NCBI GenBank assembly: GCA_964518335.1
Contig: CAZFDT010000017.1
Location: 1-64,000 of the forward strand
Source: CAZFDT01 sp964518335
GTDB lineage: Bacteria > Planctomycetota > Phycisphaerae > Phycisphaerales > Phycisphaeraceae
Reading direction: 5' to 3'
Length of the DNA stretch: 64,000 nucleotides
The translations under genes were made by a program, and so were the position numbers. This document shows positions 36,848-45,337 of the stretch, piece by piece (position 1 is the stretch's first letter; every line of letters starts with the position of its first letter). The notes below the pieces were generated by a model. That model was not told the DNA's origin. It made no database searches and saw only the letters and a list, made by a program, of their open reading frames with translations.

Positions 36848-37651
36848 ATGCGTGCCTGTGGAAAAATCTCCTCGGCGGTGGCGATCCTGGTCGCCGTATC
36901 GACCGGGGGTTGTTGGCTGCCGCCCGTACCTAACCCACCGAAACGCTTCCCCGAAGGTCAGATCATCGCTTGCGGTAAGGCATTTGAGGTCTGGCCTCGT
37001 GTCCTGCGTTGGGATCAGCCCGGCGGGCTCAACGCCTATCGGCCCGACGGCACGGGCCACTTCGGGAAGCGCGGCGAGCGCGCGGCGTGGACGCTCGATG
37101 ACCTGCGGCAGCACATCGACCTGGTCGTCATCCACTACGACGCCGTCGGCGGCAGCCGCGATTGCTTCCGCGTGCTCCAGCAGCGAGGACTGTCGTGCCA
37201 CTTCCTGATCGACACCGACGGCACGATCTATCAGACGTTGGATCTGAAGGAGAAGGCCTGGCATGCGACGATCGCCAACGACAGGTCGATCGGCATCGAG
37301 CTGGCACAGCACGGGGCGATCGAGGCGGGTGACGGGCCCGCCCGTGCGGGCGAGATCGTGGGCGTGATCCAGGGCCGACGACTGCGCCAGCCGCCGTTCA
37401 GCGACGCCCAGTATGAAGCGCTGGCCGCACTGCTGGCAGCGCTGCACCGGACCTTCCCACGCATCCCGCTGGACTATCCGCGCACGGGCGACGGTCAGGT
37501 CGTGCCGCACAGGCTGCCCGACGACAAGCTCGCCGCTTTTGGCGGTATCATCGGGCACTATCACATCCAGACCAATAAGGTCGATCCGGGGCCCGCTTTC
37601 GACTGGGCGCGCGTCGTGCGCGACGCGCGGTCACGTCGTCTTGGGCCGTGA
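36848..37651 (+). CDS. N-acetylmuramoyl-L-alanine amidase lipoprotein (AmpD-like)
   Basis: A 267-residue amidase_2-family enzyme that cleaves the bond between muramic acid and the peptide stem. A lipoprotein signal ends in STGGC (Cys22). Zinc ligands fit VIHYDA (first His) and GHYHIQTNKVDPGPAFDW (second His and a metal-binding Asp). It also has SIGIELA. It starts in the TGAATG overlap with the previous gene. A role in peptidoglycan recycling or remodelling at the periplasmic face is likely. Confidence 0.88.
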   Translation: MRACGKISSAVAILVAVSTGGCWLPPVPNPPKRFPEGQIIACGKAFEVWPRVLRWDQPGGLNAYRPDGTGHFGKRGERAAWTLDDLRQHIDLVVIHYDAVGGSRDCFRVLQQRGLSCHFLIDTDGTIYQTLDLKEKAWHATIANDRSIGIELAQHGAIEAGDGPARAGEIVGVIQGRRLRQPPFSDAQYEALAALLAALHRTFPRIPLDYPRTGDGQVVPHRLPDDKLAAFGGIIGHYHIQTNKVDPGPAFDWARVVRDARSRRLGP

Positions 37652-37711
37652 GCGTTGCACGATGCACGATTCGGCCGATAATGCCACCCACGAAACATAC
37701 GGAGCCACTCA

Positions 37712-38095
37712 ATGCCCTCACCCGCCCCCGGCAATGCACACGCCCCCACGTCCGGCGCCCTCATGCTGCAGCGCTTCGCCGACGTGTACATCGTCGAGTT
37801 CATGCAATCGAGCCTGCTCGATCAGGCGACCATTCAGAAGATCAGCGACGAAATCAACGGCGTCGTCGAGCGCATGGGCCACCCCAAGCTCATCATCAGC
37901 TTCGAGAACGTCACCCACGTGTCGTCGAGCATGCTGGGCGTGCTGATCAATACGCAGAAGAAGGCCAGGGCCGCGCATGGCGAAGTCCGTCTGGCCAAGC
38001 TCCCGCCGAGCATCGACGAGCTGTTCAAGATCACGAATCTCAACAAGATGTTCAAGATATTCGAGAACGCCGACAAGGCGATGGTGAAGTTCTGA
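37712..38095 (+). CDS. STAS-domain anti-sigma-factor antagonist
   Basis: A 127-residue single STAS domain like SpoIIAA/RsbV. It has FADVYIVEF, then a conserved loop THVSSSMLGVL in which one of Ser71-73 would be the phosphorylation site. A matching serine kinase is not in the window. The ATG at 37712 has GGAG about 10 bases upstream. Such proteins free a sigma factor by binding its anti-sigma kinase, so it may be part of a general stress switch. Confidence 0.88.
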   Translation: MPSPAPGNAHAPTSGALMLQRFADVYIVEFMQSSLLDQATIQKISDEINGVVERMGHPKLIISFENVTHVSSSMLGVLINTQKKARAAHGEVRLAKLPPSIDELFKITNLNKMFKIFENADKAMVKF

Positions 38096-38119
38096 CTGCA
38101 CGATGTTTCCGCACTCAAC

Positions 38120-38138
38120 CCCCCGTCATTGACGGGGG
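38120..38138 (+). other. compact hairpin upstream of the aldolase gene
   Basis: CCCCCGTC (38120-38127) and GACGGGGG (38131-38138) pair across an ATT loop. It lies 25 bases after the STAS stop and 16 bases before the aldolase ATG. It has no T-run, so it may act at the RNA level on the downstream start rather than as a terminator. Confidence 0.45.
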
Positions 38139-38153
38139 ACTCAATGAATCCCG

Positions 38154-38804
38154 ATGAGCGCAACTGATTCCCGCCCGCGTGACACGATCGCCGCCGAGAT
38201 GTGCGAGATCGGCCGCCGCGCGTGGCAGCGTGGCTATTGCGCCGGCAACGACGGCAACTACTCCGTCCGCATCGGCGACAACCGTGTGTTGTGCACGCCC
38301 ACGGGCGTGAGCAAGGGGTTCATGTCGCCCCACATGCTGTGCCAGGTCGATCTGGACGGCACGCAGATCGGCGAATCGCCATACCGCGTCACGAGTGAGA
38401 TCCGCGCGCACCTGGCGATCTACCGCGCTCGACCCGATATCGCTGCAGTGGTCCACGCCCACCCGCCCCACGCCGTGGCCTACTGCCTGACGCACGCGCC
38501 GCTGCCGGTGACCGCCTGCCCCGAGGCCTACTGCCTGCTGGGCGAGGTCCCCCTGGCCGAGTACGCCACCCCCGGCACCGCGGCAGTGGCCGACGCCATC
38601 ACCCGCGTCCTCCAACCCCACACCAAAGCGATCCTCCTGGCCAACCACGGCTCGCTCACCTTCAGCGCAACGTTGATAGACGCCTACTACCGCCTGGAAA
38701 TCCTCGACAATTTCTGCAAAACGCTCATTGCGGCCCAAGCCGTCGGTGAGGTCAAGTTGCTCACCTCCGAACAACTCGACGCACTGCAGCCCTACACGAA
38801 CTGA
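38154..38804 (+). CDS. class II aldolase/adducin family protein (L-fuculose-phosphate aldolase-like)
   Basis: A 216-residue zinc aldolase-type enzyme. It has GNDGNYSVRI, TPTGVSKGFM, the metal motif HAHPPHAVAY, and a later histidine in LLANHGSLTF. The family (FucA, AraD, RhaD) splits phosphorylated sugars to dihydroxyacetone phosphate and an aldehyde. The substrate here is not clear. Its 3' end overlaps the convergent GH36-like gene by 13 bases, suggesting a sugar-catabolic neighbourhood. Confidence 0.87.
   Translation: MSATDSRPRDTIAAEMCEIGRRAWQRGYCAGNDGNYSVRIGDNRVLCTPTGVSKGFMSPHMLCQVDLDGTQIGESPYRVTSEIRAHLAIYRARPDIAAVVHAHPPHAVAYCLTHAPLPVTACPEAYCLLGEVPLAEYATPGTAAVADAITRVLQPHTKAILLANHGSLTFSATLIDAYYRLEILDNFCKTLIAAQAVGEVKLLTSEQLDALQPYTN
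38442..38454 (+). repeat. copy of dispersed 13-mer GCTGCASTGRNCC
   Basis: Exact match, GCTGCAGTGGTCC. Inside the aldolase gene, read as Ala-Ala-Val-Val, just before the metal-binding HAH. Confidence 0.8.
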
Positions 38805-40804
38805 TACTCGCATAGGCTGAAACTGAACGGATCGGCCAGCTTGAAGATTGGATATGTTGAGTCGATTCCAGTGTCGATGTTAAACGCGCCCATGACACTT
38901 CGTATGGCGATCCGGCGATTCATCAGAGGGAGCAATGGACCCCAAGCTGGATTGGGATTCGCTTCGCGGTACACCATGATGTACCCGCCGTCATCCCGCA
39001 TCGACATGAATCCCGTCCATGAGAACCCGTCTGGTTCCCCTCCGATCGGCACGATGGTCCCCGCGTGGATGCGCTGCTGGTGTTCGCGGTAGGTCTTGAT
39101 CACCGGGGCAAGTGCAGCGACTTGGTCGTCGGTGAGGTTGCTTGCCTCCATCCACGCCAGGGGCTGGGCCATCATGGTGATGGCGAAGCAGTAGTCGAGC
39201 GGGACCTTGGACGGCGCCAACGGGTCGTCGTCGGCATATTTCCGGGGGTTACGGGCGTTGTTGAGGAACTCGATCTGCAGCCGTGGCGCCGGCACGTACT
39301 TCGACAGCATCCACAGGTTGCGCAGGGTCCAGTGGGGGTAGTAGTTGCCCCAGTCGGTGTAGCGGTTTTCGAGGAAGATATTGCCGTACTCGGTGAAGTA
39401 GTGGTAGCCGAAACGTCGCCCGGCGGTGACGTCAAGGTTGAACACCGCCTGGTTGTCGGTCGCAGCCATCACCGCATCGAACATCGCGCGGAGGTTCAGC
39501 TCGGCTCGCTTGTCGGGGATGTTGACACCGTCGATCTTGAAGGTGCGGATACCGTGACCACGGAAGATTTGGATCAGTGTGTCGGCGTCGCGCCGCCAGT
39601 TGGCGTAGCTGTCGTCCTTGCTGGGATTGAACCACACGCACAGCTCCACGCCGGCTTCCTTGGCGGCCGCGATGATCGGCCCAAGGCCCTGCGGAAAACG
39701 CTGGGGATGCGCGTGCCAGTAGTCGTCGCGCCGCCAGATGTTCTCCAGCGATCCACCGGACGTTGCGGAGTTGCTCGATTGCCCCGCCTGCCAGCCGTCG
39801 TCGAGCTGAAAATGTGACAGGCCAAGTGCGGCGGCACGCTCGATCTCGCGCAGGGCGAAAGCATGACTGATCCGCCCGTCCTGCCCGCGGTCGCCCCAGG
39901 TGTTGAGCATCACCATGTGGTCTCGCCCCGGCTTGAGCGTGCGCAGCGTCCGCTGGTGGTCGCGAAGGTTGCAGAGTGTCGTCTGTTCGTCCTCGCCGCC
40001 GACGCCCAGTGTGCAACCGTAACCTGCCACCCACTCGTCGCCAACGTCCGCTGCTGCCAAGCCGATGCCCGCGACCGTCACCTCACCCCGCCGCACGCCG
40101 AAGTCGTAGCCCGGATCGGCCAACTGCACGTCGGAGCAGGGCGATTCCTTGAGCAGGAACAGGCCGCCACCGCCCGTCATGTCGCGCACGATCAGCAGAT
40201 TGCCGCGCAGCGACTCGGGCTGGGGATACGCCACGACCTGCCGCTGGGCCACGAGGTTGTTGCGCCGGTCGGTGACATCGAAGAACTGCACCGCCGTCAC
40301 CTCGAGGTGGGTGCACAGCAGCAGAAGCCGCTCGATCACCGGAGGTTCGACGAGGCCTTGCCCCAGCGTCCCGGGGTCTTCAATGTTGGCCAGTTCGCCC
40401 GCCGGCGTCGCCTCGGCCGACCATCGCCCCAACGCCCGGCCGCGCAGCCACCACCGGCACGCGATGGCGGGGACGTGGTCGAACAGTTCGAACCGCCGCC
40501 GCACCTGCAGCGTGCCCAGGGTGTACGTGACCTCGGCCCGCAGGTGAGCGGGGCGGACGCCGTCGTCCGCGATCGGCTGGACCACCAGTTCCCCGTCAGT
40601 GGCGGCGACGCTGTGTCCAGGGAACGTCGCGCACGGCGCGCCGTCATGCAGAGACCACGTGATGCCTTGGGCCTTGTCCGTGACAGTGAGGCCAACGAGG
40701 TCGCCACCGTTCCATGCGAAGGTGCGTTCGATGCGGCTGTTGCTCAGGATAAGGCGATCACCCTCGCGGCGGGCGTAACAGGTCATGACGGGATGGCTGC
40801 TCAT
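38792..40804 (-). CDS. GH36-like alpha-galactosidase/melibiase
   Basis: A 670-residue protein. An N-terminal beta-sandwich (residues 1-300) precedes a TIM barrel with LGLSHFQLDDGWQAG, WFNPSKDD and FKIDGVNIP, the last carrying the aspartate expected as nucleophile in GH36/GH27. A C-terminal beta domain follows. There is no signal peptide, so it should act on imported oligosaccharides. The ATG at 40804 is the first that fits; the upstream frame starts only with a TTG. It is convergent with the aldolase gene. Confidence 0.8.
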   Translation of the reverse strand: MSSHPVMTCYARREGDRLILSNSRIERTFAWNGGDLVGLTVTDKAQGITWSLHDGAPCATFPGHSVAATDGELVVQPIADDGVRPAHLRAEVTYTLGTLQVRRRFELFDHVPAIACRWWLRGRALGRWSAEATPAGELANIEDPGTLGQGLVEPPVIERLLLLCTHLEVTAVQFFDVTDRRNNLVAQRQVVAYPQPESLRGNLLIVRDMTGGGGLFLLKESPCSDVQLADPGYDFGVRRGEVTVAGIGLAAADVGDEWVAGYGCTLGVGGEDEQTTLCNLRDHQRTLRTLKPGRDHMVMLNTWGDRGQDGRISHAFALREIERAAALGLSHFQLDDGWQAGQSSNSATSGGSLENIWRRDDYWHAHPQRFPQGLGPIIAAAKEAGVELCVWFNPSKDDSYANWRRDADTLIQIFRGHGIRTFKIDGVNIPDKRAELNLRAMFDAVMAATDNQAVFNLDVTAGRRFGYHYFTEYGNIFLENRYTDWGNYYPHWTLRNLWMLSKYVPAPRLQIEFLNNARNPRKYADDDPLAPSKVPLDYCFAITMMAQPLAWMEASNLTDDQVAALAPVIKTYREHQQRIHAGTIVPIGGEPDGFSWTGFMSMRDDGGYIMVYREANPNPAWGPLLPLMNRRIAIRSVMGAFNIDTGIDSTYPIFKLADPFSFSLCEYQFV

Positions 40805-40878
40805 TGATTGAAGAAAGCGATGATGGTACAACGATAGTTATGGGACTGCCCGATGAGGGCCTTACGAAAGGAGTCGCA

Positions 40879-41265
40879 ATGGTTCGTCACATGTCGGTCG
40901 GAGTGTTGGCAGCGGCGTTGGCGATGACAGTGCTGGTGGGCGGCTGCAACAAGAAGCAGACGATGACGCAGGCGCCGCCTCCGCCGGTGGCCGATGCGCC
41001 ACCTCCGCCGGACACGTATGGTGCCGGCTACAACGCGCCTGCCGCCACGGCCCCCGCGCCCGAGCCGGTGTTCCTGCCCGCGGCGGCGCCGGCCCCCGCC
41101 ACTTCGGGAGGTGGCCAGACCTACGTCGTGCAGAAGGGCGACACGCTCTACAGCATCTCCCGTAAGGTCTATGGCACGCCCACTCGCGTCAAGGACATCG
41201 TTGCCGCCAACGGCATCGCCGACCCCAACAAGATCAAAGTCGGTCAGACGCTGGTGCTGCCGTAA
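40879..41265 (+). CDS. LysM-domain lipoprotein
   Basis: A 128-residue lipoprotein. The signal ends in VLVGGC (Cys24). A proline/alanine-rich linker (residues 35-80) reaches out to a C-terminal LysM domain (TYVVQKGDTLYSISRKVYG), which binds peptidoglycan. I chose the ATG at 40879 because a perfect AAAGGAG lies 7 bases upstream. It probably tethers the outer membrane to the wall. A strong terminator follows. Confidence 0.9.
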   Translation: MVRHMSVGVLAAALAMTVLVGGCNKKQTMTQAPPPPVADAPPPPDTYGAGYNAPAATAPAPEPVFLPAAAPAPATSGGGQTYVVQKGDTLYSISRKVYGTPTRVKDIVAANGIADPNKIKVGQTLVLP

Positions 41266-41581
41266 TCGCCGCCTGACCCTTGCGGCGTAGCGTGACGTGA
41301 TTCACGAAGCCGACAACCAGCACGGTTGTCGGCTTTTCCCATGCGCGCCGTGCGCTGTCGGGACAAGCCATTTCTCTTTCGTTTCGATCACCGGGCGGAT
41401 GCAATGCGGCCCCCCCGCAGGGCCCTTGTATTGGGAGGGGGCGCTGCCCATGCCGCAAGCGGTGGTGCGGGAATTGGTTCCTCACGCAATTCTCTAACAT
41501 CTCTAACGCCATGCTCACACGGCGGGATTAGCTTGCCGTCATCGTGATAGGTGACAGGTAACACCCGTAAGGAGACAGGCG
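41266..41581. other. 316-base interval upstream of pstS
   Basis: It holds the LysM terminator and the pstS leader. Two CTCTAAC copies (41492-41498, 41501-41507) repeat with a period of 9, which is close to but not the 11-base period of known Pho boxes. A ribosome site AAGGAG lies just before the pstS ATG. No gene is seen. Confidence 0.6.
41307..41338 (+). terminator. rho-independent terminator after the LysM gene
   Basis: AAGCCGACAACC (41307-41318) pairs perfectly with GGTTGTCGGCTT (41324-41335) across a 5-base loop and runs into T's. It is 41 bases after the LysM stop. Confidence 0.92.
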
Positions 41582-42577
41582 ATGATGACAGTGACGACAT
41601 GGCGGAAGGGATTGATGGGCATGGGCGCGGCGACGCTGCTGGCATCGTTTTCGGGAGCGGTGCTGGCGCAGGTGCAGGTGGACCCGAAACTGGCCGACTA
41701 CAAGCCGGTCGAGGGCGTGACGGGGACGATCAAGAGCGTGGGAAGCGACACACTCAACAATCTGATGACGCTCTGGGCCGAGGGCTTCAACAAGCACTAC
41801 CCGAATGTGAAGATCGAGATCGAGGGCAAGGGCTCGACGACGGCGCCGCCGGCGCTGATCCAGGGCACGGCCAACTTCGGTCCGATGTCGCGCGAGATGA
41901 AGAGCAGTGAGATTGACGAGTTCGAGAAGAAGTTCGGCTACAAGCCCACCGCGCTGCCCACGTCGATCGACATGCTGGCGGTCTATGCCCACAAGGACAA
42001 CCCGATCAAGGGCCTGACCATGCAGCAGGTGGACGCGATTTTCTCCAAGAGCCGTAAGGGCGGCTACAAGGACGACATCAGCCGCTGGGGTCAAGTCGGA
42101 CTGGGCGGCGACTGGGCCGGACAGCCCATCAGCCTGTACGGCCGCAACAGCGCGTCAGGCACGTATGGCTACTTCAAAGAGAACGCTCTGTTCAAGGGCG
42201 ACTTCAAGGACAGCGTGAAAGAACAGCCCGGCAGCAGCTCTGTGGTGCAGGGTGTGGCCAGCGACAAGTTCGCCATCGGCTACAGCGGTATCGGGTACAA
42301 GACCGCTGACGTCAATGCCGTGCCCCTGGCCTTGGCCGAAGGTGAGCCGTTCATCCCCGCCACTCCGGAGTACGCCTACACCGGAGAGTACCCGCTGGCC
42401 CGCTACCTCCTCGTGTACGTCAACGCCAAACCAGGTGAGCCCCTTGACCCCCTCCGCCGCGAGTTTATCCGCTACATCTTCAGCAAGCAGGGTCAGTCCG
42501 ACGTGGTGAAGGACGGCTACTACCCCGTCACCGCCGAGATCGCCAGCCAGACCCTGAGTGAACTGGGCATCAAGTAA
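41582..42577 (+). CDS. pstS: phosphate-binding protein PstS
   Basis: A 331-residue periplasmic phosphate receptor of the PstS family. A signal peptide (residues 1-30, ending AVLAQV) precedes KSVGSDTLNNLMTLWAEGF, where the serine and glycine contact phosphate, and later GRNSASGTYGYF, another phosphate-binding loop. It hands phosphate to PstC/PstA. Start: ATG at 41582, with a second ATG three bases on; AAGGAG precedes both. A strong terminator separates it from pstC, so it can be expressed above the permease genes. Confidence 0.96.
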   Translation: MMTVTTWRKGLMGMGAATLLASFSGAVLAQVQVDPKLADYKPVEGVTGTIKSVGSDTLNNLMTLWAEGFNKHYPNVKIEIEGKGSTTAPPALIQGTANFGPMSREMKSSEIDEFEKKFGYKPTALPTSIDMLAVYAHKDNPIKGLTMQQVDAIFSKSRKGGYKDDISRWGQVGLGGDWAGQPISLYGRNSASGTYGYFKENALFKGDFKDSVKEQPGSSSVVQGVASDKFAIGYSGIGYKTADVNAVPLALAEGEPFIPATPEYAYTGEYPLARYLLVYVNAKPGEPLDPLRREFIRYIFSKQGQSDVVKDGYYPVTAEIASQTLSELGIK

Positions 42578-42626
42578 GACATCGACCGCCGCAGGCAGTA
42601 GAGTGTGCAATCGATGGCAGACCATC

Positions 42627-42660
42627 GCGGGTGACGGCCTGACCGCCGTCACCCGCTTTT
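42627..42660 (+). terminator. terminator/attenuator between pstS and pstC
   Basis: GCGGGTGACGGC (42627-42638) pairs perfectly with GCCGTCACCCGC (42645-42656), 12 bp with a 6-base loop, then TTTT (42657-42660). It lies 50 bases after the pstS stop and 46 before the pstC start. It should allow high pstS transcript with partial read-through. Confidence 0.92.
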
Positions 42661-42706
42661 CCAGAGCCGCGAATCGTCCGCTCGCGGTGGAGCGATCACG
42701 GCTCTG

Positions 42707-45337
42707 ATGAGCGAGTACGACATGGGCGCGTTCACCGGTCGCAGGCGACAGAAGCGGACCTCGAAAGGTCTGATCTTCGCCGATTTCGCCTCGAAGTGGA
42801 TCATCACGCTCGGGGGCATCGGCACGATCGCGGCGGTATTGCTGGTGGCGGTGTTCCTTGTGTTCGTGGTCTGGCCGCTCTTTACGCCGGCCCGAGTTTC
42901 CGAGCGGCGCGGCGCGGTCATGCCGTGGGAAGAGCGCCAGCCCGTTCGCGTGGACATGGACGAGTACCGGCAGATGGGCTGGGCCATGTTCGCCGACGGC
43001 TCCCTGGTGATGTTCCGGCTCAGCGACGGCAAGCTGATGGCGTCGCACCGGCTGTTCGACGCCGACACGCAACTCACCGCCTGGTCGTTCAGCCCCGGGC
43101 TCAGCGACGCAGTGTTCGGCTTCGGCGACGGCAAGGCTCGACTGGGCCGTATCGGGTTCGCGGTCGAGTTCATCAGGATCGAGGATCTGCCCGAGCCGAT
43201 TCGCAGGCTTGAGGTCGGCCAGCGCGCCGAGCTCGCCAGGGATGACGCGCCCGGCATGATCGAGCGCATCTCCGACGATCAGTTCCGCTTCGTCAGCCTG
43301 CGCTTCACCATGCAGGACCCGATCGAGACCGGATCGGACTCGCCAGTCGTGCTCATCGACCACGCGGTGGCCTCCAACGTCATGCGTTTGGCGGCGCTGC
43401 ACGAGGACGGCTCGTTGTTCGTCGAGGAGCTTCGCCAGCGCAAGAACATCATGACCAACAAGGTCGTGACGACAGTGAACAAGGCGCAGGTCCCCTACGA
43501 GGCGCCCGAGGGTCGCGGCCGGCCCGATTACCTGAAACTGTCGGGCCTGGGCGACAGCGTGTATGCGGTGTGGAAGGACGGCCTGCTGGTGCGCTACGAC
43601 GTGCGCGTGCTGGCCAACTGTCGCAAAGCCGAGACTGTCGATCTGGCGACCGAGAAAGACGCGGTGCTGACGCAAGTGCAGTTCCTGCTGGGCAAGATCA
43701 CGCTGATCACCGGCGACTCGAAGGGCAACGTGCGGGCGTGGTTTCCGGTTCGGCCCGATCGCGCGGACACACCCGACGGGTCGGTGCTGGTCAGTTCGGG
43801 CCTGCTGCACGAGGGCTGGGGCGCGGCGGTGTCGTGCCTGACGGCGTCGTCGCGCGGGCGGCTGCTGGCGGTCGGGTTCGATGACGGCACGGCGCGCATG
43901 CTGCACGGCACCAGCCGCAAGCTCGTCGCCGACTTGAGCATCGGCGAGCGGGAACCGTTGCGCTTCGTCGGCATCGCACCCAAGGACGACGGCATGGTCG
44001 CCCTCACCGACACGCGACAATACATGTGGGGCATGGACGTGGGCCATCCCGCAGCGACATTCTCCGCCCTGTTCGGCCGCGTCTGGTACGAGAGCGCCAA
44101 CCACCCCGAGCACGTGTGGCAGTCCACCGGCGGCACCGACGACTTCGAAGAAAAGTTCGGCCTCTACCCGCTGGTGTTCGGCACGATCAAGGCCACCATC
44201 TATTCGCTGCTCTTTGGCGTGCCCATCGCCCTGATGGCGGCGATCTACACCAGCGAGTTCCTCCATCCCAAGGTCAAGAGCAAGATCAAGCCCACGGTGG
44301 AGATGATGGCAAGTCTGCCGTCGGTGGTGCTGGGATTCCTGGCGGCGCTGGTGTTCGCGCCGTTCATCGAGAACATCGTGCCGCAGACGCTGGCGTCGTT
44401 TTTCTGCGTGCCGCTGATGTTCCTGGTGGGGGCGTACGGCTGGCAACTGCTCCCGCAGCACGTGAGCCTGCGGCTGGGGCAGTGGCGGTTCGCAGCGATC
44501 ATGCTGATGCTGCCGGTGGGCGTGCTGGTGGGTGTGGTGATAGGGCCGATGATCGAGAACTTGCTGTTTGCCGGCGATTTCAAGCTCTGGCTCGACGCCG
44601 ACGCCTCCAGCGATCGCTTCGGCAGCGGGCTGGGAGGATGGATGTTCATCCTGCTGCCGCTGTCGGGCGTGGCGGTGGCGTTTGCGATGGGCCGCACGGT
44701 CAATCCGTGGTTGCGATCGATCAGCGCGGGGTGGCGTCGCGGGACGATGGCGATCGTGGATTTTGTGCGATTCGCCGTCGCCGTGATTGCTGCAGTGGTC
44801 CTGTCCGCGCTGCTGGGTGCGGTGTTCGAGGGCATCGGCTGGGACCCGCGCGGCGGCGTCATGGACACCTACGTGCAGCGCAACGCCCTGGTTGTCGGGT
44901 TCATCATGGGCTTCGCCATCATTCCAATCATCTACACGATCGCCGAGGACGCGCTCTCGACCGTGCCGCAGCATCTGCGCTCCGCATCGCTTGGCGCCGG
45001 GGCCACGCCGTGGCAGACGGCAACGCGCATCATCGTGCCCACGGCGATGAGCGGGCTGTTCAGCGCGGTGATGATTGGCCTGGGCCGAGCCGTGGGCGAA
45101 ACCATGATCGTGCTCATGGCCCTGGGCAACACGCCGGTGATGGAGTGGAACATGTTCAACGGCGCCCGCACGCTGGCGGCCAACATTGCCGTCGAGCTGC
45201 CCGAGGCGGTGAAGGACTCGACGCACTACCGCACCCTGTACCTGGCGGCGCTGGTGCTGTTCGTCTTGACGTTCGCCTTGAACACCGTGGCCGAGACCAT
45301 CCGACAGCGGTTCCGCAAGAGGGCGTATCAACTGTGA
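42707..45337 (+). CDS. pstC: phosphate ABC transporter permease PstC with large periplasmic insertion
   Basis: An 876-residue permease, nearly three times the usual 300. One membrane helix near residues 31-58 is followed by about 425 residues outside the membrane, rich in short repeats of the beta-propeller kind (VYAVWKDGLLVRYDV, LLAVGFDDGTARMLHG). The normal PstC core follows from about residue 485. The coupling loop ASLGAGATPWQTATRIIVP and the C-terminal RFRKR are intact. A second hydrophilic loop lies at 620-645. It overlaps pstA by four bases (GTGA). Large insertions occur in some proteobacterial PstC proteins; the function is unknown. Confidence 0.93.
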   Translation: MSEYDMGAFTGRRRQKRTSKGLIFADFASKWIITLGGIGTIAAVLLVAVFLVFVVWPLFTPARVSERRGAVMPWEERQPVRVDMDEYRQMGWAMFADGSLVMFRLSDGKLMASHRLFDADTQLTAWSFSPGLSDAVFGFGDGKARLGRIGFAVEFIRIEDLPEPIRRLEVGQRAELARDDAPGMIERISDDQFRFVSLRFTMQDPIETGSDSPVVLIDHAVASNVMRLAALHEDGSLFVEELRQRKNIMTNKVVTTVNKAQVPYEAPEGRGRPDYLKLSGLGDSVYAVWKDGLLVRYDVRVLANCRKAETVDLATEKDAVLTQVQFLLGKITLITGDSKGNVRAWFPVRPDRADTPDGSVLVSSGLLHEGWGAAVSCLTASSRGRLLAVGFDDGTARMLHGTSRKLVADLSIGEREPLRFVGIAPKDDGMVALTDTRQYMWGMDVGHPAATFSALFGRVWYESANHPEHVWQSTGGTDDFEEKFGLYPLVFGTIKATIYSLLFGVPIALMAAIYTSEFLHPKVKSKIKPTVEMMASLPSVVLGFLAALVFAPFIENIVPQTLASFFCVPLMFLVGAYGWQLLPQHVSLRLGQWRFAAIMLMLPVGVLVGVVIGPMIENLLFAGDFKLWLDADASSDRFGSGLGGWMFILLPLSGVAVAFAMGRTVNPWLRSISAGWRRGTMAIVDFVRFAVAVIAAVVLSALLGAVFEGIGWDPRGGVMDTYVQRNALVVGFIMGFAIIPIIYTIAEDALSTVPQHLRSASLGAGATPWQTATRIIVPTAMSGLFSAVMIGLGRAVGETMIVLMALGNTPVMEWNMFNGARTLAANIAVELPEAVKDSTHYRTLYLAALVLFVLTFALNTVAETIRQRFRKRAYQL
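44789..44801 (+). repeat. copy of dispersed 13-mer GCTGCASTGRNCC
   Basis: Exact match, GCTGCAGTGGTCC. Inside pstC, read as Ala-Ala-Val-Val. Confidence 0.8.

Noticed and set aside
38782..38790. A further CACTGCAGC word at the end of the aldolase gene
   Set aside because: The flanking bases do not fit the 13-mer and it is read as the common codons GCA CTG CAG, so it is not counted as a copy. The same applies to CTG CAG words in uvrB, thyA and the giant permease gene.
41492..41507. Direct CTCTAAC repeat upstream of pstS as a Pho box
   Set aside because: Only two copies with a period of 9 bases rather than the usual 11, and only weak similarity to known Pho boxes. It is kept as a note, not a feature.
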